Part shown: positions 24,953-34,149 of the stretch, in pieces
Layout: every line of letters starts with the position of its first letter
How positions within the stretch are numbered: the stretch's first letter is position 1
Origin: Flavobacteriales bacterium
GTDB taxonomy: Bacteria; Bacteroidota; Bacteroidia; Flavobacteriales_F; PHOS-HE28
Assembly: GCA_016704485.1 (NCBI GenBank)
Contig: JADJAA010000001.1
Coordinates: forward strand, 1,798,001 to 1,862,000
Direction: 5' to 3'
DNA: 64,000 nucleotides
The notes under the pieces: model-generated
The model's input: the letters and a program-made list of their open reading frames with translations, nothing else
What the model was told of the DNA's origin: nothing
The model's database searches: none
Position numbers and translations under genes: made by a program

Positions 24953-26749
24953 TTACTTGATCACACTAAGCGTTGTGCTTTCGTTCGCAGAGGTCAATCG
25001 TACCACATAGCTGCCGGGTGCAAGTTGCCCTGTTGCTATAGTGATCAGTTCCATCCCTGTGCGGGTTTCATTGCGCAACATCTGGCCGGCCATGTTGATC
25101 AATTCGACATGTACTACACCTGACTGACCGTTGGAACGTACTGTTAGAATTTCGTTGAACGGATTCGGGTACACAGCGAACGCATTTAGGCTCGAACGGT
25201 CTTCAACGCCATTGACGATCACCGATGTGCATTCTGATGTTACGGAACAATCGCCCATGGTAAGTATCACCGCATAGCTTCCGCTTTCGGTGGCGGTATA
25301 GCTCTGTTCCGTGGCACCAGCGATCGGGGCGTTGCTGTCATCGCAATCCACCCACTGGTAGTCAAGTCCACTTTCCGTTGCTGTAAGTGTACCTGATGCC
25401 AACGTAACGGTGGCATCAATTATGACCTCAACCGGCTCCGCGAACACCGCAATACCATCACCAGTTGTGCAATCAACCGTTACGTTTCCGCTTACTGGTT
25501 CATAGCAAGGAATGCTGATGGAGTAGCTGTACTCACCGAATGGTACGTTCTCGAACAGATCACCGAACGGAGCGCCCGTCTCAAGTGTCTCGTTGTAGTC
25601 GGCACCGTCCGTCAAGGTCACCGTAGCACCAGCAATGGTCAGTGGTGAACCAACAAAGAAGAAGACGTTGTTGGCGGTCAATGCAACCGGCTCTGCGAAC
25701 ACGGCGATACCATCACCGTTTCCTGTGCAATCAACCGTTACGTTTCCGCTTACTGGCTCGTAGCAAGGAATGCTGATGGAGTAGCTGTACTCACCGAAGG
25801 GTACGTTCTCGAACAGATCACCGAACGGAGCACCTGTTTCAAGTGTCTCGTTGTAATCGGCACCATCTGTCAAGGTCACTGTTGCACCAGCAATTGTCAT
25901 TGGCGAACCGACGAAGAAGAACACAGCATTTGCGGTCAGCGCAACTGGCTCTGCGAACACCGCAATACCATCACCGTTTCCGGTGCAATCCACCGTTACG
26001 TTTCCGCTCAATGGCTCGTAGCATGGAATGCTGATGGAGTAGCTATACTCACCGAATGGTACGTTCTCGAACAGATCACCGAACGGAGCTCCCGTCTCAA
26101 GTGTCTCGTTGTAGTCGGCACCGTCCGTCAAGGTCACCGTAGCACCAGCAATGGTCAGTGGTGAACCAACGAAGAAGAACACAGCATTTGCGGTCAACGC
26201 AACCGGCTCTGCGAACACCGCAATACCATCACCGTTGCCTGTGCAATCAACTGTTACGTTTCCGCTTAATGGCTCGTAACACGGAATGCTGATCGAATAG
26301 CTGTACTCACCGAATGGTACGTTCTCGAACAGATCACCGAACGGAGCACCCGTCTCGAGTGTCTCGTTGTAGTCTACACCGTCCGTCAAGGTCACCGTAG
26401 CACCAGCAATGGTCAGTGGTGAACCGACGAAGAAGAACACGTTGTTGGCGGTCGTTGGCTCCAACGCGATGGCATCGCTGTTGTCGGCTCCTGCTATGGT
26501 AAGCATGCCGGAATTTGCCGTATAACAACCTTTCGATACGGTGTATGAGTAATCAAAGTCGATAAGATCCGTGAATACTGCCGATCCCGCAGCATTGGTG
26601 GTCTGGAAGTTTCCGTCAAAGATCACTTCGGCGTCCTGCAAGGGCAGGCCAGTGCTGAGGTCCGTAACGGTTATGGTGGCGTTGTATTGTGCGAAGGCTG
26701 TTGTCGCCGCTAAACCGATACCAAGAAGTGATAGGTAGAGGTGTTTCAT
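24953..26749 (-). CDS. T9SS surface protein with four near-identical 86-residue repeats
   Basis: A 598-residue protein with a signal peptide (LLGIGLAATTAFAQ), an initial carboxypeptidase-regulatory-like unit (ITVTDLSTGLPLQDAEVIF), then four 86-residue repeats beginning VFFFVGSPLTIAGATVTL and containing NETLETGAPFGDLFENVPFG and SIPCYEP; one Cys pair per unit likely forms a disulfide. An Ig/PKD-like piece follows (YQWVDCDDSNAPIAG) and then a T9SS sorting domain (FAVYPNPFNEILTVRS ... LAPGSYVVRLTS). Probably a surface adhesin or stalk-like protein; repeat number may vary between strains. Confidence 0.9.
   Translation of the reverse strand: MKHLYLSLLGIGLAATTAFAQYNATITVTDLSTGLPLQDAEVIFDGNFQTTNAAGSAVFTDLIDFDYSYTVSKGCYTANSGMLTIAGADNSDAIALEPTTANNVFFFVGSPLTIAGATVTLTDGVDYNETLETGAPFGDLFENVPFGEYSYSISIPCYEPLSGNVTVDCTGNGDGIAVFAEPVALTANAVFFFVGSPLTIAGATVTLTDGADYNETLETGAPFGDLFENVPFGEYSYSISIPCYEPLSGNVTVDCTGNGDGIAVFAEPVALTANAVFFFVGSPMTIAGATVTLTDGADYNETLETGAPFGDLFENVPFGEYSYSISIPCYEPVSGNVTVDCTGNGDGIAVFAEPVALTANNVFFFVGSPLTIAGATVTLTDGADYNETLETGAPFGDLFENVPFGEYSYSISIPCYEPVSGNVTVDCTTGDGIAVFAEPVEVIIDATVTLASGTLTATESGLDYQWVDCDDSNAPIAGATEQSYTATESGSYAVILTMGDCSVTSECTSVIVNGVEDRSSLNAFAVYPNPFNEILTVRSNGQSGVVHVELINMAGQMLRNETRTGMELITIATGQLAPGSYVVRLTSANESTTLSVIK
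25430..26450. repeat. 258-bp tandem repeat, four copies
   Basis: Four coding copies in the 24953-26749 gene, with a period of 258 bp (86 codons). Equivalent points (start of the VFFFVGSP codons on the minus strand) fall near 25652, 25910, 26168 and 26426. The copies differ by scattered third-position changes and a few substitutions. Confidence 0.85.
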
Positions 26750-26761
26750 GGTGGTGTGTTT

Positions 26762-28360
26762 TTACTCGTTGATCAGAATGTTCGTTGCAATGCGGGTGCC
26801 CGGTTGCTCAAATGCAACTTGATAGATGCCCGGTGCGATCCCCGTTGGCAAATTGAAGTTGACAATAGTACCAGTACGCTGCAGTTGTTGGGCAGAAATT
26901 GAAGTCACCATGCGTCCATCGGATCCATAGAGCTTGATCAATGCGTTTGATTGAATTGCATCCGAGATCCGAAGTGAAATGGTGGAATACATGTTGGCCG
27001 GATTCGGGTATACGAATGCTTCTGGTACGCTGGAAAGTTCTTTCACCGCGCTGATCACATCGTTCTCCAATCGTGCAATGAAGAAGTAGTTCTGATTTAT
27101 CGTGGTTCGTGCTTGACCACCGATCAGGATCTTGCCATCGGCCTGTACATCCATTGCATAGATCATGGTGTAATAGCTAGGTATGGCGTGCTGAACTACA
27201 CCGTTGCTACCAAAAGTATTGTCGCGTGTGCCATCAGCATTGTACTTCCATACTGCAAGATCAAAGCCGTTGGGTGGTCCTACACCGGAAGTGCCAGACA
27301 TGATGATCGTGCCATCGGACATGGCTTCCAGGTTGGCTGCGTAGTCGAAATTGGCAAGGTCCTCTTTGACCGTGCCATTCGTTCCGAAGGTGGAGTCAAG
27401 TTGACCTGATGGTGTGAATTTTGCCAGCAGCGCACTGTAATTATAGGATTGAGTCACTGTAATCCCGGCCACAAGAATGGATCCATCGGGCAACAATTTC
27501 AGGTCCTCGCCTTCATCGTCCACATTGCCGTAGTTGTACTTTACGATTCCTGCATCACCAAAGGTCGGGTCAAGTGTGCCATCGGTTTCAAAGCGTACAA
27601 CGAGCATTACGTACCACAATTCCGTATTCCCGAAATAACCGGATGCAACGATCTTGCCATCTGGTTGCACCACAATACCTTTGAAGGAATTGCTTCCCAC
27701 GGTCAAGACAGGGATCGTAGCCACTCCATCCGTACCGAACGTGGTATCAAGCACGCCACTCGGCGTAAAGCGCACCACTACAGGGCGCGGTACATAGTTG
27801 AGATCATCTGAACTACCACACACCAAGATGTTACCAAGCGCATCGAGCGACACATCGTACGCTTGGTCCTCGGTATTTTCCGTGGGTAGACTAATGTGCC
27901 CCGTTACCACGCCATTGGTGCCAAAGGTGTTATCCAAGGTGCCATCGGCGTTCAATTGGATCAGTAATAATCTGTATGTCTGGTAATCCGTTGTGGATCC
28001 CACCAATATGATCTTTCCTTCAGAGGTCAGAACGGCTGAATAGATGTCGGCTTCGTAGTCCAGCTCATAGGTGAAGACTCCGTTGGTCCCGAAATCGGTA
28101 TCTGGAGTTCCATCCGGTAATAGACGGAATACCTGCGTGCGAGCGACGTAGTTCGTATCGAACGAAAAGCCGATCAACAGGACCTTTTCATCGGGTTGCA
28201 CCAGGATCTTCTGGGCCGCATCTAATGTGTTCACTGGAGTAACCACGTATCCCGTGCCGTTGAAGGTAGGATCCAATGAACCGGGTTGGGCCTGAAGTAC
28301 ATGCATGGAGCACATCAAGAGGGCGACCCCGGATAGAAGAGCGTAGAATTTGTTTTTCAT
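26762..28360 (-). CDS. Delta-60 repeat protein with T9SS sorting domain
   Basis: A 532-residue protein with a signal peptide (LLSGVALLMCSMHVLQAQ) and about seven delta-60 repeats (pattern GSLDPTFNGTGYVVTP ... VQPDEKVLLIGF; DGTLDNTFGTNGVVTG; SGQLDSTFGTNGTVKE), which fold as beta-propeller blades. It ends with a T9SS sorting domain (AFVYPNPANMYSTISL ... IAPGIYQVAFEQPG). Likely surface-exposed; ligand unknown. The upstream small gene overlaps its start by ATGA at 28357-28360, so the two are coupled. Confidence 0.9.
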   Translation of the reverse strand: MKNKFYALLSGVALLMCSMHVLQAQPGSLDPTFNGTGYVVTPVNTLDAAQKILVQPDEKVLLIGFSFDTNYVARTQVFRLLPDGTPDTDFGTNGVFTYELDYEADIYSAVLTSEGKIILVGSTTDYQTYRLLLIQLNADGTLDNTFGTNGVVTGHISLPTENTEDQAYDVSLDALGNILVCGSSDDLNYVPRPVVVRFTPSGVLDTTFGTDGVATIPVLTVGSNSFKGIVVQPDGKIVASGYFGNTELWYVMLVVRFETDGTLDPTFGDAGIVKYNYGNVDDEGEDLKLLPDGSILVAGITVTQSYNYSALLAKFTPSGQLDSTFGTNGTVKEDLANFDYAANLEAMSDGTIIMSGTSGVGPPNGFDLAVWKYNADGTRDNTFGSNGVVQHAIPSYYTMIYAMDVQADGKILIGGQARTTINQNYFFIARLENDVISAVKELSSVPEAFVYPNPANMYSTISLRISDAIQSNALIKLYGSDGRMVTSISAQQLQRTGTIVNFNLPTGIAPGIYQVAFEQPGTRIATNILINE

Positions 28361-28536
28361 GTGTTCGGCTTTTTTGGTTCGTTTCTCTTTTTCCGTTCAA
28401 TTTTCAGTTTGTTCAAGTTCTCCAATAGGTTGCGCCAAGCTTCCTGTTCATCTTTCGATTTCTGATGGAGTTGTTCAAGGCCTTCCATTTCATCCGGTGG
28501 GATGGGGTCTTGTTCGGGGGGCGTAATACTGCTCAT
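28357..28536 (-). CDS. Small charged hypothetical protein
   Basis: The ATG at 28536 (MSSITPPEQDPIPPDEM) gives 59 residues; the longer frame to 28584 adds a Cys-rich stretch that looks noncoding. It is Pro/Glu-rich at the N-terminus, then a helix (LEQLHQKSKDEQEAWRNLLE) and a Lys-rich tail. No family recognised. The ATGA overlap with the downstream T9SS gene supports it as real. Confidence 0.6.
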   Translation of the reverse strand: MSSITPPEQDPIPPDEMEGLEQLHQKSKDEQEAWRNLLENLNKLKIERKKRNEPKKPNT

Positions 28537-28705
28537 TGTTCTCTGGCAGCAAAAGTGCGCCACGAAATTGCTGTTGCCTAGCATATGACCATTACATCAC
28601 CTGCACAAGTCCAATGACCGGCCTTACATGGCCTATACATTCGTGGATTTCGACCTTACATTCACCCTACAGGTTGATGTAATCTACTGAACTTCAGCAG
28701 TGTAT

Positions 28706-28726
28706 AAAAAGGCCTCCAATGAGGCC
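28706..28726 (-). terminator. Terminator of the TPR/HTH gene
   Basis: GGCCTC-CAAT-GAGGCC at 28711-28726 followed on the minus strand by a T run (AAAAA at 28706-28710 on the plus strand). It touches the stop codon of the gene ending at 28726. Confidence 0.75.
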
Positions 28727-30444
28727 TAGATCGACTGTAAAAAGTCGATCAGGTGAACATCTTCACCCTCGATATTCAGCTTTTTTCGTAGCCGCGAACG
28801 TGCCACGGTTATGCTGTTCAAGCTCTGGTGGGTAATGGCCGATATATCCTTTGTGGACATGTTGAGCCGGAGAAAGGCACATAGTTTTCGTTCGTTCGGA
28901 GAAAGGGCCGGGAATTGTTCCTTCAAGGTCTGGTAGAAGGTGGAATGGACCCGCGTAAAATGGGCCTCGAATTCCTCCCAATTGTGTTCGTCTTGGCTAT
29001 TCTGTAGGTCGCGTACAATGTCCTGCACGATCTTTTGGTTCTCTTGCTTGAAGGTGGATTTGGCTTTGAGCAAGCGTTCAGCGATATGTGCGATCAACTC
29101 GTTCTTCTTTAGCAGGAACAATGCATTGGCAGTGAGCTCACGGTCCTTGTAGTCCAAACTTTCCTTCAAAATGGTTTGTTCCGCCTCCAGTTTTTCCTGT
29201 TCCAAATGAAGTCTCTCCTGTTCCAAGGCACCATTCAGCACACGGGCGCGCATCACCTTGTAGATCAGAAATGCAGTTAGCAAGAGGAAAAAGGCTACCG
29301 TCGCCAATGCAATGTTCCAGATCCGCTGCCGTTCGTTCTCCGCATCCTTACGTTTTGCTTCCAACTCGAATACTTTCTTCTCCTTGTCCCGGCGGAATCC
29401 ATCCTCCAATCGTGCTATCGTAGTTCTGCTTTCTGCGCTGTACAAACTGTCGTTGAGAGTCTTGAATTCGCGAAAGGTTTCTACGGCGGCCTTGTAATTC
29501 TGAAGGGTATCGTACACCAAGGATAATGACTCCAGCGAAATGACCATCGATTCGCGGGATCCGCTTTCACGACCGAGCATTAAGGCGTGATCGAAATATT
29601 CCCGCGCCGCTTGAAAGTTGCCGACCTTCGTCTGGTTCTTGCCTAAATTATTCAGCACTTGCGCTTGGCCCCGTGCATCACCCGCCTCTTTGCGCACTGC
29701 TAGAGCCTTCAAGAAGAACTGGTTAGCCAGATCGTATTTGCCCAATTCCATGTGGCAAATACCAATGTTATTGTTCAGTGAACCCTCATTCCGAAGGTTG
29801 TTCAACGGCCTATTGATAGCCACGGCCTGTTCAAAATAGGGAAGTGCCGTAGCAAAGTCCGACCGCTGTATATAGACCGCTGCGATATTGTTGAACGCAC
29901 GCACTTTCCGGTTGGCCAATTCTTCGCTGGGTAGGTCCTTACTGGTGGCTTCCAATAAGCGTAGCGCATCGTTGTAGCAGCTAAGGCTCTGGTCGAAATT
30001 CCGGAGTTGGAAATGTAATACACCGATCTTCAATTGGATGTCGGATCGAGCCAGAACCAGCGACGCTATTGCACCATCCTTCCTGATCGCATCTTCGATC
30101 AAAAGTTGCGCCCGCTGGTATGCCTGCAAGGCTTCTGGCATAGCGCTGGTTGATTGGTATGCATCGCCGACCAGGATCAATACCTGTGCCTTTTCTTCCA
30201 ATGAGCTCAGCTCATCCGATCGCTTTTCAGCCTCTAGTGCATGATAGAGTGCGGAGTCGGCATTGCTTAGTAAAAGTTCCTTTGCTAACGCCCCGTGAGA
30301 GTCCACTGTAGATCTGGTCCCATTACCCCCGGATCGATCCGGTTGGGAGAATACCAAGCGAGGAGCCATCAGTGCGATCAAGATGATCACAAGCGATAGA
30401 ACAAGTGGCGTCGTTCGAATAGGGTTCGCAAGGGTGGTGTGCAT
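28726..30444 (-). CDS. TPR-containing transcriptional regulator with C-terminal HTH
   Basis: The start at 30444 (MHTTLANPIRTT) gives 572 residues; 30471 is an alternative. Order: signal peptide (LVLSLVIILIALMAPRLVFS), six or more TPRs (e.g. QVLNNLGKNQTKVGNFQAAR), one membrane segment (IWNIALATVAFFLLLTAFLI), a long coiled coil rich in EQERLHLEQEKLEAEQ, and a LuxR-like HTH (FPALSPNERKLCAFLRLN, then ISAITHQSLNSITVARSRLR). This periplasmic-TPR/cytoplasmic-HTH design is common in Bacteroidota and probably senses envelope signals. Target genes unknown; the adjacent surface-protein genes are candidates. Confidence 0.88.
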   Translation of the reverse strand: MHTTLANPIRTTPLVLSLVIILIALMAPRLVFSQPDRSGGNGTRSTVDSHGALAKELLLSNADSALYHALEAEKRSDELSSLEEKAQVLILVGDAYQSTSAMPEALQAYQRAQLLIEDAIRKDGAIASLVLARSDIQLKIGVLHFQLRNFDQSLSCYNDALRLLEATSKDLPSEELANRKVRAFNNIAAVYIQRSDFATALPYFEQAVAINRPLNNLRNEGSLNNNIGICHMELGKYDLANQFFLKALAVRKEAGDARGQAQVLNNLGKNQTKVGNFQAAREYFDHALMLGRESGSRESMVISLESLSLVYDTLQNYKAAVETFREFKTLNDSLYSAESRTTIARLEDGFRRDKEKKVFELEAKRKDAENERQRIWNIALATVAFFLLLTAFLIYKVMRARVLNGALEQERLHLEQEKLEAEQTILKESLDYKDRELTANALFLLKKNELIAHIAERLLKAKSTFKQENQKIVQDIVRDLQNSQDEHNWEEFEAHFTRVHSTFYQTLKEQFPALSPNERKLCAFLRLNMSTKDISAITHQSLNSITVARSRLRKKLNIEGEDVHLIDFLQSI

Positions 30445-30562
30445 CAACGCTATCCCGAAGGGATGAACCAAAACTACATGTTGGGCCGTGAACGCATAAG
30501 GAAACTATGCATGTCGGATACCGGATCGGACATACGTCGCGTGCTTTCGCCATATTCGCCAC

Positions 30563-31030
30563 GTGGAACCCACCTTTTCAGAGAACGAACTATTGGTGAA
30601 AGCACGCAGCTACTGCGCCCGGCAAGAGCGTTGCCAGCAGGAGGTGCGTGATAAGCTGTACGGTTGGGGTGGGCACATAGCCGTCGTCGAGAATATTGTT
30701 TCACAACTGATCGGTGAGCGCTTCCTCAATGAAATGCGTTTCGCCGAACACTTTGCCGTGAGCAAATTCCGGCAAAAAGGGTGGGGGAAACGCAAGGTCG
30801 AGGCGGCGTTAAGACTGAAGTCGATAAGTGCACAATGCATAGCCAAAGCGCTTGCATCCATTGATTCGGACGAGTATGACAGCGAGCTACTCAAGGCGGT
30901 GGATAAACGGCTGAACAAGCTGCATGATATCAACCCGTACATCGCTCGCAGAAAGGTCATCAACTATTTCATGGGCAAGGGATATGCATCCGGCCAGATA
31001 GAGAAAGCGCTTGACAAATTGAATGAGTGA
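30563..31030 (+). CDS. recX: Regulatory protein RecX
   Basis: A 155-residue protein starting at GTG 30563 (MEPTFSENELLVKARSYC). It has the three-helix RecX repeats (ARQERCQQEVRDKLYGWG; FLNEMRFAEHFAVSKFRQKGWGKRKV; KVINYFMGKGYASGQIEKAL). RecX binds and restrains RecA filaments. It precedes prfB on the same strand by ~105 bases, but prfB has its own promoter box. Confidence 0.93.
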   Translation: MEPTFSENELLVKARSYCARQERCQQEVRDKLYGWGGHIAVVENIVSQLIGERFLNEMRFAEHFAVSKFRQKGWGKRKVEAALRLKSISAQCIAKALASIDSDEYDSELLKAVDKRLNKLHDINPYIARRKVINYFMGKGYASGQIEKALDKLNE

Positions 31031-31105
31031 GCGGCCTATTTAGCGCTAGGGACAACCCGCTCGGAACCTTTTGTCCTTCGAACTTTCTCACTACTCCTTA
31101 ACCCT

Positions 31106-31113
31106 TACTTTTG
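31106..31113 (+). promoter_or_regulatory. -7 promoter box (TACTTTTG) of prfB
   Basis: TACTTTTG matches TAnnTTTG and ends 21 bases before the prfB ATG at 31135; it argues against the earlier in-frame TTG at 31111, which lies inside it. Confidence 0.55.
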
Positions 31114-31134
31114 CCGCCCGTACCGCGAATTGCC

Positions 31135-32235
31135 ATGATCACCATCGACAAGGTCGAAGACCTCAGAACACGCATTGATGCACTTAAAGCGTACTTGGAT
31201 ATTGAGGATAAGCGCGGACGTATACTCGAAGAAGAAAAGTACACCCTTGATCCTGATTTTTGGAATGACCAGAAAAAGGCGCAAGTGGTCATGCATAAGA
31301 TCCGCGAGCTGAAACGCTGGGTAGGCATGTATGAAGGAGTGGAGCGAGAGATCGACGACCTAGGCGTAATGTTCGAGTTCTATAAAGCGAAGGAGGTTAC
31401 TGAAGAGGAAGTGGAGGCGCAGTTCAAAAAGGCCACTGTTGCGTTGGAGGAGTTGGAGTTCAAGAACATGCTTAGCGCGGAGGAGGATCCGTTGAGTGCC
31501 GTAGTGCAGATCACCAGTGGTGCCGGCGGAACGGAGAGTAACGATTGGGCTTTGATGCTCTTGCGCATGTACCGCATGTGGGCGGAAAAGAATGGTTATA
31601 ACGTGAAGGTGCTCGACTATCAGGACGGTGAAGCGGCAGGCATTAAACAAGCTACCATCGAGGTGGATGGTGAGTTCGCTTTCGGGATGTTGAAGGGAGA
31701 GAACGGCGTGCATCGCTTGGTGCGGATCAGTCCGTTCGATAGCAATGCGCGTAGACACACCAGTTTTGTTAGTGTGTATGTTTTCCCACTGGTTGATGAA
31801 AGCATCGATATCGATATCAATCCGGCTGATATCACTTGGGATACCTTCCGGAGTGGAGGTGCTGGAGGCCAGAACGTGAACAAAGTGGAGACCGGCGTGC
31901 GACTACGACATGCACCAACGGGTATCATCATTGAGAATACCGAGACCCGCAGTCAGCTTGATAATAAGACCAAAGCATTGCAGTTGTTGAAGAGCCAGTT
32001 GTACGAAGCGGAGTTGGAGCGAAGGAGGACCAAGCGCAGTGTGATCGAAGCCGGAAAAAAGAAGATCGAGTGGGGAAGTCAGATCCGGAACTACGTGCTG
32101 CAACCGTACAAATTGGTAAAAGATGTGCGCACCGAATACGAGACCAGCAGTGTGGATGATGTCCTGAACGGATACATCGATGAATTCCTGAAAGCCTACC
32201 TGATGATGCACGGACAAAGCCAAACCGCGTCGTAG
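31135..32235 (+). CDS. prfB: Peptide chain release factor 2
   Basis: A 366-residue release factor reading UGA and UAA stops. It has the SPF anticodon tripeptide (RISPFDSNARRHTSF) and the GGQ peptidyl-hydrolysis loop (GGAGGQNVNKVETG). I use ATG 31135 (MITIDKVEDLRTRID). The N-terminal region around KAYLDIEDKRGRILEEEK, where many bacteria have the autoregulatory in-frame UGA and +1 frameshift, is continuous here, so it lacks that control. Confidence 0.96.
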   Translation: MITIDKVEDLRTRIDALKAYLDIEDKRGRILEEEKYTLDPDFWNDQKKAQVVMHKIRELKRWVGMYEGVEREIDDLGVMFEFYKAKEVTEEEVEAQFKKATVALEELEFKNMLSAEEDPLSAVVQITSGAGGTESNDWALMLLRMYRMWAEKNGYNVKVLDYQDGEAAGIKQATIEVDGEFAFGMLKGENGVHRLVRISPFDSNARRHTSFVSVYVFPLVDESIDIDINPADITWDTFRSGGAGGQNVNKVETGVRLRHAPTGIIIENTETRSQLDNKTKALQLLKSQLYEAELERRRTKRSVIEAGKKKIEWGSQIRNYVLQPYKLVKDVRTEYETSSVDDVLNGYIDEFLKAYLMMHGQSQTAS

Positions 32236-32245
32236 CGGTTTGGTA

Positions 32246-32267
32246 GGGGCGCAAGATCTTGCGCCCC
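32246..32267. repeat. REP-like perfect palindrome after prfB
   Basis: A loop-free 22-base palindrome (arms GGGGCGCAAGA / TCTTGCGCCCC) starts 10 bases after the prfB stop. It belongs with the palindromes at 32656 and 54505: GC-rich, no spacer, directly after a stop codon. Confidence 0.6.
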
Positions 32268-32298
32268 CTATTGTCCAGATTCATCCATAGAAAAACAA

Positions 32299-32649
32299 AT
32301 GAACAAATACACGATATATCATAACCCACGGTGCAGCACAAGTCGAAAAGCATTGGCGCTGTTGGAAGAGAACGGGATCGAACCGAAGGTGATCGAATAC
32401 CTGAAAACCCCGCCAAGCCCAAAAGAATTGGAACTGTTGGTAATGAAGATGGGTGTGAAGGCAGAGGAGTTGGTGAGAAAGAAAGATCCGCTCTTCAAGG
32501 AGAAATACAGCAAGTACAAATTCAATGAGCACGAGTGGATCAAAGTGATGCACGAAAACCCAACACTGATCGAACGACCGGTGATTGTGAAAGGAAATAA
32601 AGCCGTGATCGCGCGGCCAATGGATAAACTCACCGACCTGATCGGATAG
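32299..32649 (+). CDS. arsC: ArsC-family reductase
   Basis: A 116-residue thioredoxin-fold protein with the ArsC/YfgD pattern: IYHNPRCSTSRKALALLEENG with the catalytic Cys12, PPSPKELELL, and NPTLIERPVIVKGNKAVIARP. Members reduce arsenate using glutathione/glutaredoxin or act as Spx-like regulators. The HNPRCS and NPTLIERP motifs favour the ArsC branch. No ars operon neighbours are present, so the physiological substrate is uncertain. Confidence 0.88.
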   Translation: MNKYTIYHNPRCSTSRKALALLEENGIEPKVIEYLKTPPSPKELELLVMKMGVKAEELVRKKDPLFKEKYSKYKFNEHEWIKVMHENPTLIERPVIVKGNKAVIARPMDKLTDLIG

Positions 32650-32655
32650 TTTTAC

Positions 32656-32675
32656 GGGCCGGTCATGATCGGCCC
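32656..32675. repeat. REP-like palindrome after the arsC-like gene
   Basis: Arms GGGCCGGTCA / TGATCGGCCC, no loop, 7 bases after the stop. It is close in sequence to 54505-54524 (GGGTCGGTCA / TGACCGACCC). Confidence 0.6.
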
Positions 32676-32692
32676 CAACAAAAAAGGACAAC

Positions 32693-34087
32693 ATGGACTA
32701 CCGCATAGAAAAAGACACAATGGGCGAGGTGAACGTGCCCGCCGATAAATATTGGGGTGCACAGACCGAACGTAGCCGCAATAACTTCAAGATCGGACCA
32801 CCGGCGAGTATGCCGTTGGAGATCGTTCATGCCTTCGCCTATCTGAAAAAGGCTGCTGCGTTGACCAACTTGGAACTTGGCAAACTGCCGAAAGAGAAGA
32901 GTGATCTGATCGGTAAGGTCTGTGACGAGATCCTTACCGGCGCATTGGATGATCAGTTCCCACTGGTGATCTGGCAGACCGGAAGTGGCACCCAAAGCAA
33001 TATGAACGTCAACGAGGTGGTTGCCTACCGCGCACACGTAATGAATGGTGGAAAGCTCGATGACGCGGAAAAGGTGTTGAATCCGAACGATGATGTGAAC
33101 AAGAGCCAGAGCAGCAACGACACTTATCCTACGGCAATGCACATCGCCGCATATAAGCTCACCGCTGAAGTAACGTTACCGGGCATCAAGAAACTGCGGG
33201 ATACGCTCACATCAAAAGCCGATGCGTTCAAGGATATCGTTAAGACAGGCCGCACGCACTTCATGGATGCGACCCCACTTACCCTTGGACAAGAATTCGG
33301 TGGTTATGCGCAACAGCTCACCAATGGAATACGCGCCATTGAGAATGCATTGGTGATGGTAAGCGAACTGGCGTTGGGTGGAACGGCTGTTGGTACTGGG
33401 TTGAATGCACCCAAGGGATATAGTGTTCTTGTGGCGAAGAAGATCGCGGAGCTTACCGGTCTTCCATTCGTTACTGCACCCAATAAATTCGAAGCATTAG
33501 CGGCACATGATGCCATGGTGGAACTGAGCGGTGCATTGCGTCGCGTTGCTGTGAGCCTCATGAAGATCGGCAACGATATTCGAATGTTGAGCAGTGGCCC
33601 GCGTAGCGGCATCGGCGAGATCGTGATACCGGATAACGAACCCGGATCGAGCATCATGCCGGGTAAAGTAAATCCTACACAACCCGAAGCGCTGACCATG
33701 GTGTGCGCGCAAGTGATGGGTAACGATGTTGCCGTAGGTATCGGAGGAAGTAATGGTCATTTCGAATTGAACGTGTTCAAGCCATTGATCGCTGCGAACG
33801 TATTGCAAAGCGCGCGTTTGATCGGCGATGCGTGTGTAAGCTTCAACGACAATTGTGCTGCTGGAATTGAACCGAATAGGCCAATGATCAAACAACACAT
33901 GGAGAATTCGCTGATGTTGGTGACCGCCCTGAACACGCACATCGGGTACTACAAAGCCGCAGAGATCGCCAAAAAAGCACACAAGGAAGGCACTACGTTG
34001 AAGGAAGCTGCCGTAGCATTGGGCCACGTGAGTTCAGCTGATTTTGATAAGTGGGTAGATCCAATGGGAATGGTTTCCGGAGGGTGA
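32693..34087 (+). CDS. fumC: Class II fumarate hydratase
   Basis: A 464-residue tetrameric, metal-free fumarase interconverting fumarate and malate in the TCA cycle. Family signatures: DKYWGAQTERSRNNFKIG near the N-terminus, SGTQSNMNVNEV, TGRTHFMDATPLTLGQEF, and the catalytic loop GSSIMPGKVNPTQPEA. Length and all four motifs are normal. It is a probable stand-alone gene. Confidence 0.96.
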   Translation: MDYRIEKDTMGEVNVPADKYWGAQTERSRNNFKIGPPASMPLEIVHAFAYLKKAAALTNLELGKLPKEKSDLIGKVCDEILTGALDDQFPLVIWQTGSGTQSNMNVNEVVAYRAHVMNGGKLDDAEKVLNPNDDVNKSQSSNDTYPTAMHIAAYKLTAEVTLPGIKKLRDTLTSKADAFKDIVKTGRTHFMDATPLTLGQEFGGYAQQLTNGIRAIENALVMVSELALGGTAVGTGLNAPKGYSVLVAKKIAELTGLPFVTAPNKFEALAAHDAMVELSGALRRVAVSLMKIGNDIRMLSSGPRSGIGEIVIPDNEPGSSIMPGKVNPTQPEALTMVCAQVMGNDVAVGIGGSNGHFELNVFKPLIAANVLQSARLIGDACVSFNDNCAAGIEPNRPMIKQHMENSLMLVTALNTHIGYYKAAEIAKKAHKEGTTLKEAAVALGHVSSADFDKWVDPMGMVSGG

Positions 34088-34149
34088 ACGACATCGATCG
34101 TCGTACCCGGATCAGGTGAGGAATTCTTGCAACTTCAATATGACCAACC

